From NCBI GenBank assembly GCA_031772625.1, contig CM062816.1:835286033-835350032 (forward strand): 64,000 nucleotides of DNA, written 5' to 3'. The stretch's first letter is position 1; the number at the start of each line of letters is the position of its first letter. Of this stretch, positions 58,781-64,000 are shown piece by piece. Below the pieces are notes generated by a model, which saw nothing but the letters and a program-made list of their open reading frames with translations, searched no databases and had not been told where the DNA came from. The translations under genes and the position numbers were made by a program. The DNA comes from Pinus tabuliformis (lineage: Eukaryota > Streptophyta > Pinopsida > Pinales > Pinaceae).

Positions 58781-59880
58781 ATGTTTAACAACATGGATGA
58801 AAACTAATGGAATTTTAATGTGTTTCGGATCCCATTATTTTATATTTATCATCATTACTAAAAAATCTTGAAATTATACCTGGGAAAGAAAAAATTTATT
58901 CTACCAAAAACATTAGTGTGTTTTTTTCATTTATTTTACAGAAAAAAGATTGATTTTACTGCCATTTTTAAATATGATGAAAATTAACCCTAAAAAAAAC
59001 ATCATTCCATAATACAAACTTTTCATTTTTAGCATTGTTTTTCATGTTTTTTTGGGTTTTTTTTTTGCTAGAGTTCCCGTTTTGAGTTTATAGTTCTCAT
59101 TTCATAGTTTACGTTGTTCAATATTCTTTTGAGAATCAGGGTTAAGGGAAAAATATCAACTATTAACATAATTCTACTGGGTTGAATTTCCACTAATCAT
59201 AAGTTAGAGCATTCATTAACCTTGTGTTTGACATGAAGAGCTGAAAATGTTGGTGAGGGTGAAAAATGGAGAACAAGTCAAAACGTATTTAAAGGAGCAA
59301 TTAAGAATTCCTTTAAACCTATCAGAATCTAATGGGTTGTTGAGCATTAAGAATTCAATTACTAAAAAACACAATATTCTTGAAATTTTCCAGTTCTTTT
59401 AAAACCTATCAAATAAGTCAAGATACCTTTCAAACAAATTTTATAAATTTTATAAAAAATAAAGTAACCCATCATATTGATTCCAAAATTCACTTTAGTT
59501 TAACAATTCCATACCATCATCACACCAGATCAAGTTTACAACACGAAATGGCATGAAAATTGCATGAAATTGTATTTATGTGTAGAAACGTTTCAAAAAT
59601 GAGGTGCTTACTTGAAATTACATGAAAAGAATACATACAACCCAAGATTCATTGCATAATTCCTATCTAAATAACTTAAAAACCTCCTATATATTCTAGA
59701 AAAAGAATTTGACAAAGTTTCCCTATAACCCATAATTTTCCCCTATAAAATACAAAACAAGGCCTATATAGAGGCACTCAAGGACCAAGACCTCACCCTA
59801 AACTACTAGTGATATTCTATAAACCACCAATATTCTTTACAAAACTACTATTTGTATTGTAACTAACCTTTTCTAGAAGT
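58781..59880. other. AT-rich spacer
   Basis: No ORF with family resemblance and no clear repeat structure beyond A/T runs. A T-rich stretch lies at 58975-59070. Confidence 0.4.
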
Positions 59881-59916
59881 TTCTTGAAGGATCTATCAGT
59901 TGTAGGGTGGGTCCCT

Positions 59917-60772
59917 TTAGATTTGGCTATAATAGATCTTCATTCTCTCTCTTAGTTGTGCATTGGGCCCCCTCTCTCTTTGTTGGGCATTTCCTAAGCT
60001 GGACGTTAATCTGGTCACGCTACTAATGGTGCCAACACTAGTGCCAAGGCAAGTGCTAATGTCAGTGTCGAATGTTGAAGTCACGCTTGGTATGATGAAG
60101 GCTTTGAGCTGGAGATCCTTGTGGTACTGGAGTAAATCCTTGTTGTATATCCCATTAATATAGGTCCACCAGAGTCCTCCACTATCTACCATATGGAATG
60201 TCACATGACCAAGCCTCTGTGATAACCCCTTCCAAGCTGGTAATGTCTTCATAATCAATTTTTCCTTGCTCTTTGAAAATATTATTGAGCTAGAATATAA
60301 CTTCATAATTATTATTATATAGTTTCATAATATCCATCTCGTGGAGAGTGCAGTCCCTTCATTCAAGAACCTTGTGGTCTTCCTTAATTGTAGTCAGGGT
60401 TTTCTTGAAGTACTCTTTGGGGAGTAAGTTCCCATCCTCATCAAAGAAGGTTGGAAAATTCTTTCGCTCGAAGATCTCACATTTCCTTCTAAAACTATAT
60501 ATTATTTCTTTTGTCAATGCCTTCGCCTCTTCTATAGCCATCATCACTAATCCATTTTCCCATATTATTTGGTTGTCGCTCATCACCCATTCAAACCTGT
60601 TGATATTTAACTTTGTCACTTCTTCCTCAGGAACCTGGTTAAGAAAGTCTATAATTATTTCAGCCTTGGAGGGAGAATCTCCAATAGTTTTCTCAATGGC
60701 TATTATTTTTCTTTGTTCTCTCCTCTCAGTCATTTCTTGAATAACTTCCAAATGATTCCAATGTTTATCCAT
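59917..60772 (-). pseudogene. Minus-strand hypothetical ORF pair, function unknown
   Basis: 60772-60359 encodes 137 residues, highly charged: MTERREQRKIIAIEKTIGDS, EEVTKLNINRFEWVMSDNQI, FFDEDGNLLPKEYFKKTL. After a stop and frame change the minus strand continues as 60306-59917 (129 residues) with VDSGGLWWTYINGIYNKDLL and a Ser/Thr-rich end. Amino-acid composition and the absence of stops over 400 bases suggest former coding. No domain is recognised. It could be a gag or accessory ORF of a Gypsy element, as a Gypsy integrase on the same strand lies 2 kb away. Confidence 0.35.
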
Positions 60773-62640
60773 CGTCTTTATTATTCTCCCCCATACTATT
60801 TTCCTAATTTCCTTGAGAGAAGTCTTGTTAGAGTTCGTCTTTCTGAAAATTTCTAACCCAGTTTCAATTCTCCAAATGTGTTCTCTTGCTCAGAGGAGTT
60901 ATGTCTTGGCGATTTATAACTCTTCTCTCTAATTTTGGAGTGGAAACTATCACTCTTCATTAATCTATGGCACCATTAAAGAGTTCACACAATCAACTAA
61001 AACACGAATGAATTTTCTCAGTTTAACGTTGACATGAGTGGCTCCCGAGTGTTGATGTCCACGTCGTAACAACATGCTTATTTGTTATTTCATTTTATAT
61101 CTACATAGCTCCCTGTGGATGAAGAGGCCATTTGACATGGTAGTATTTCAAAGATGATTAATTTATTAACATGTGAAATAAGGACAAAAGAGAGATTCTG
61201 GCAATCAAAATCGGCAAATTATGGGACGCCATGTGTCGCAAAACGAGAGTGACAAGTTGGTGGGAGAACCTTTCAAAAATTTGAGCCTGGAAATGACTAA
61301 ACGAGCATGAAAGGCAAGCTTAGGGTTTCTCAGTTAAAGGAACTCAAATTTAGTAAATAAGGAGGATGTTCCGGCTTAAGAATGCATATATAAGGCTAAT
61401 TTCATGAATTTGTAGGGTTTTGCTTGTCCAAATAGGGGATTTCTTTAAAGGAGCACATGCTTCTTGAAAGGTGGGGTTAGGGCTTAAATTTGAACTAGAT
61501 TCTCGTAAATTATGAAGTACAGAGACTTTGAAAAGAATAATTTATGAAAAGAAACAACTTGCAGGTTTAATTTGCAAGATTTTCACTTGAATTTCACCAA
61601 TTTTGGTAATTAAAGGCTACAAGTGTGCAAGGGTCAGGCTAGATGAAAACAGTGGAAAATAATAAACCCCCCCCCCCCCCCTGTACGCATTTTATACCAT
61701 TCAATGTGTGATATATGTGAGGATTGGTTTTGCGGGAAAGTTTTGATGATGCCATGTTGACGTCAATGAGACATGGGGCCAACCATGTGGCAAGATGACC
61801 ATGCATGGTGACTGGGCTTATTGAGGGGTGACTCGATAGATGACTTAAAACCAAGACGTAAAAATTATGGCATGGTGAGGTGGGTAACTCACATGCATGG
61901 GGGATTTATAGGCATCCTACATGGGGAGGCCACATGGCACTTTCTTGCAAGGGCCAGAATATTCCATTTTAAAGTTGGGGAATGATGTGTAGTGCACGGT
62001 GAGATGACATGTAGTAACCTTTTCATCCTTTCCCCATGTTATTGTTCATGCACATTCATGGGGAAAAGCGTTCCAGACCATCAGAAAGTTGGTTTCTCCC
62101 GTTGTCCAATATGGCTAGCATGTAGGTTCTCATGCTAGCGTTCATGGTGTGGCGCATCTGCATCATCATGTCAATGGTTATGGAGGAGTAGTGTGATTTC
62201 TTGCCCAACAACGCCAACAGTGCATTGTGGTTGTGATGTGATATGGAGTGTTAGAAACCATTGAAGATCGCACTTATCCGGTGTTCTCATGCCCTTCTTT
62301 TGTTGACCAAATTGTTGGAATCTTTTAGAATTTTCTTTGCGAAATGCCAGCTAGAGAAATTTTTTAAGCCTTTCGAGAGTCCTTGAAAGTACCTAGCAGA
62401 AACTTAAAAGTGGCCTGATCTGGTGCTAACATCGGCTCCATGGAAGACAACAAGCCCCTGTGGTATATCAAGAACTTGTAGTTCTAGTTCCTTCTTCCAT
62501 TGGGTTGTGAGTCTTATTGAACATGCGTCTATCTCTTCTTATGACTTCAATGAAAACTGAAAATTGTGATACTACAAAAGAAAACTCCAAGAAATAAATT
62601 TTGAAAATAAAACAAAATTATTATTCTTTTTTTCCATGAA
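60773..62640. other. No gene seen; includes a C15 run
   Basis: Short ORFs only. A run of 15 C lies at 61667-61681. Mixed composition, probably retroelement non-coding sequence. Confidence 0.35.
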
Positions 62641-63660
62641 AATGCATTCAAGTGAATAATTTCTTCATAAACTTTTGATTGACAGGGTTTCGAAAGAAGT
62701 ATCCTTCAAGGGTTTCCAAATTATAAGTTTTATTATCCAGAACCTCATGTACTTGGAATGGGCCCATCTAGAGATTATCGAACTTTTTATGCTTGGATTT
62801 ATTAGCTCATATTGAGTCCCACTTCAATAGAAAATCCCCAACTTGCATGTCACATTCCTTTTCTCTTTTATCAAAGACAATTTTCATCTTCTGTTTTTAG
62901 GCTTCATTTTTGCTAAGGCTCTCATCTCTTTGTCATTGAACCTCTATCATTTGGAAAATTCTCCTCTGCACTGGGCTAATATTACCCCTCTTCCTATAGG
63001 AGTTTCATCATTGGTAGGGTAATATTGATAGGACAACTTAAATCTATTCCATACACCAATTCATATGGTGAAATGTTGATAGCTCGTTTGGTATTGATTT
63101 TATGCACCCACAATGCATATTTGGGATTTCCATCCCAACTCTTTTTATTTTGGTTCAACATTCTTTTGATGATTCTCATCAAGTTTTTGTTTGATGATTC
63201 CATTCAATTCATTTCCTTTATGATAGTATGATGTGGAATGCACCAACTCTATGTTGTAATCTTGACAAAACTACATCATCTTAAAAGACATGAATTCCAA
63301 GGTATTATATGTGATTAGCCTCCTAGGAAATCCAAATTGAGAGAAAATGTTGTCTTCCAAGAAAGAAATGATGACTTTCTTGTTAACCTTGCGAGCCAAA
63401 ATAGCTACCCACTTAGTGAAATAGTCAGTGGTCGTCTTAATGTATTTGTAATGCCCACTTGAATTTGGATGTATCTCTCCAATGAAATCGAATCCCCACT
63501 ATTGGAATGGAGATCGAATTTTGATTGATTTCAATGGTAGAGATTTTAGTTTCTATTTTCCTACAAACATTTGACATTCTAGACAAGCCCTAATAAATGA
63601 ATTAGTATCTTTAATAGGGGAAGGCCAATAATATCCTTCTCTCAAAAAAATTTAGATCGT
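62641..63660 (-). pseudogene. Gypsy-3 integrase
   Basis: Minus strand from about 63655: zinc-finger end EGYYWPSPIKDTNSFIRACL + ECQMF, linker KSIKIRSPFQWGFDFIGEIH, core TTTDYFTKWVA (63430-63400), FGFPRRLITYN (about 63345-63315; Asn where the second catalytic Asp is expected), ELVHSTSYYHKGNELN, then ESSNKNLMRIIKRMLNQNKK (63203 on) and INISPYELVYGIDLSCPINI. The C-terminal part 62900-62660 has KKFDNLWMGPFQVHEVLDN. Stops and frameshifts throughout. A different Gypsy lineage from Gypsy-1 and -2; RT and LTRs are not in the window. Confidence 0.85.
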
Positions 63661-64000
63661 GACCTTCGATGCTTGATTTCCTCTACTGATCCAGATTTAA
63701 ATAGGAACGCACCAAATTACAGAGGTAACCATATACACAAAGATGCAGCGGAAATAATACTTCATTCATTAATGGAAAATACTGAAATATGCTTACAAAC
63801 AGAAATGGCAATAAACTAGCTAGGGCGATGGTAGCTTATCTCTGAGAAGAGATGTGATGGCTACATGCCTATGAACTGTGTTACAATGAGGCTCGAAGGC
63901 CTATTTATTGTTGAGAAACAATGGAAAAACCCTTAACATTCCAAAACCTAACCCTAGGAGATGAAACGCCAAACTGTGGGCCCCGTTTGGGGGTAAGTTG
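63661..64000. other. LTR-like end sequence, unclassified
   Basis: Just 5' (on minus) of the integrase zinc finger the Gypsy reading stops abruptly near 63660. The sequence beyond (ACTTCATTCATTAATGG, GTAGCTTATCTCTGAGAAGA) has the look of another inverted LTR inserted in the Gypsy element. The window ends before this can be settled. Confidence 0.3.

Overview
This window is plant nuclear DNA, most likely from a very large, repeat-packed genome such as a conifer or other gymnosperm. That taxonomic guess is inference, from nested decayed Copia and Gypsy elements, a very large LTR-like unit and AT-rich spacers. I see no intact host gene, no rRNA or tRNA gene, and nothing bacterial in organisation. 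Nearly every coding stretch has in-frame stops or frameshifts, so most entries are pseudogenes or element fragments.

Layout. 1-3452: 3' part of a giant LTR-like unit carrying an unknown coiled-coil ORF; a second full copy lies at 52371-56774 (4404 bp, TTATG target duplications). 3453-11050: AT-rich spacer with a 580-bp tandem duplication, a tRNA-like SINE, a Copia RT scrap, and a 187-bp foldback MITE inside a repeat whose second copy (33270-34030) keeps the empty site. 11051-22320: a Copia complex in which family X is fused to the 3' half of family Y; the X-Y unit is tandemly repeated and ends in a third X copy, with two minus-strand solo LTRs nested inside. 22320-38565: minus-strand Ty3/Gypsy pol remnants (29040-32610 and 35475-38565) plus unclassified sequence (about 24.7-29.0 kb).

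40191-52037 is the most unusual part. On the minus strand is a multi-exon, decayed gene whose translation joins a ParB/sulfiredoxin-like domain to a bacterial-type beta-class DNA amino-methyltransferase. Two GT-AG introns can be placed, and one splits the SAM-binding motif. Head-to-head with it, on the plus strand, is a decayed DUF7869-like (transposase-like) gene with an N-terminal acidic 29-residue tandem repeat and a possible BAH-like C-terminal part. That second gene is broken by a complete, non-autonomous chromovirus derivative (47328-50075; two LTRs, PBS, PPT, TSD). A GC-rich island lies between the two genes. The pair may be remains of one large DNA transposon carrying a DNA-modification enzyme, but I could not find terminal inverted repeats.

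52371-64000: the second giant LTR-like unit, a minus-strand solo LTR containing a 25-bp CpG-rich minisatellite, AT-rich spacer, an unknown minus-strand ORF pair, and a third Gypsy integrase fragment.
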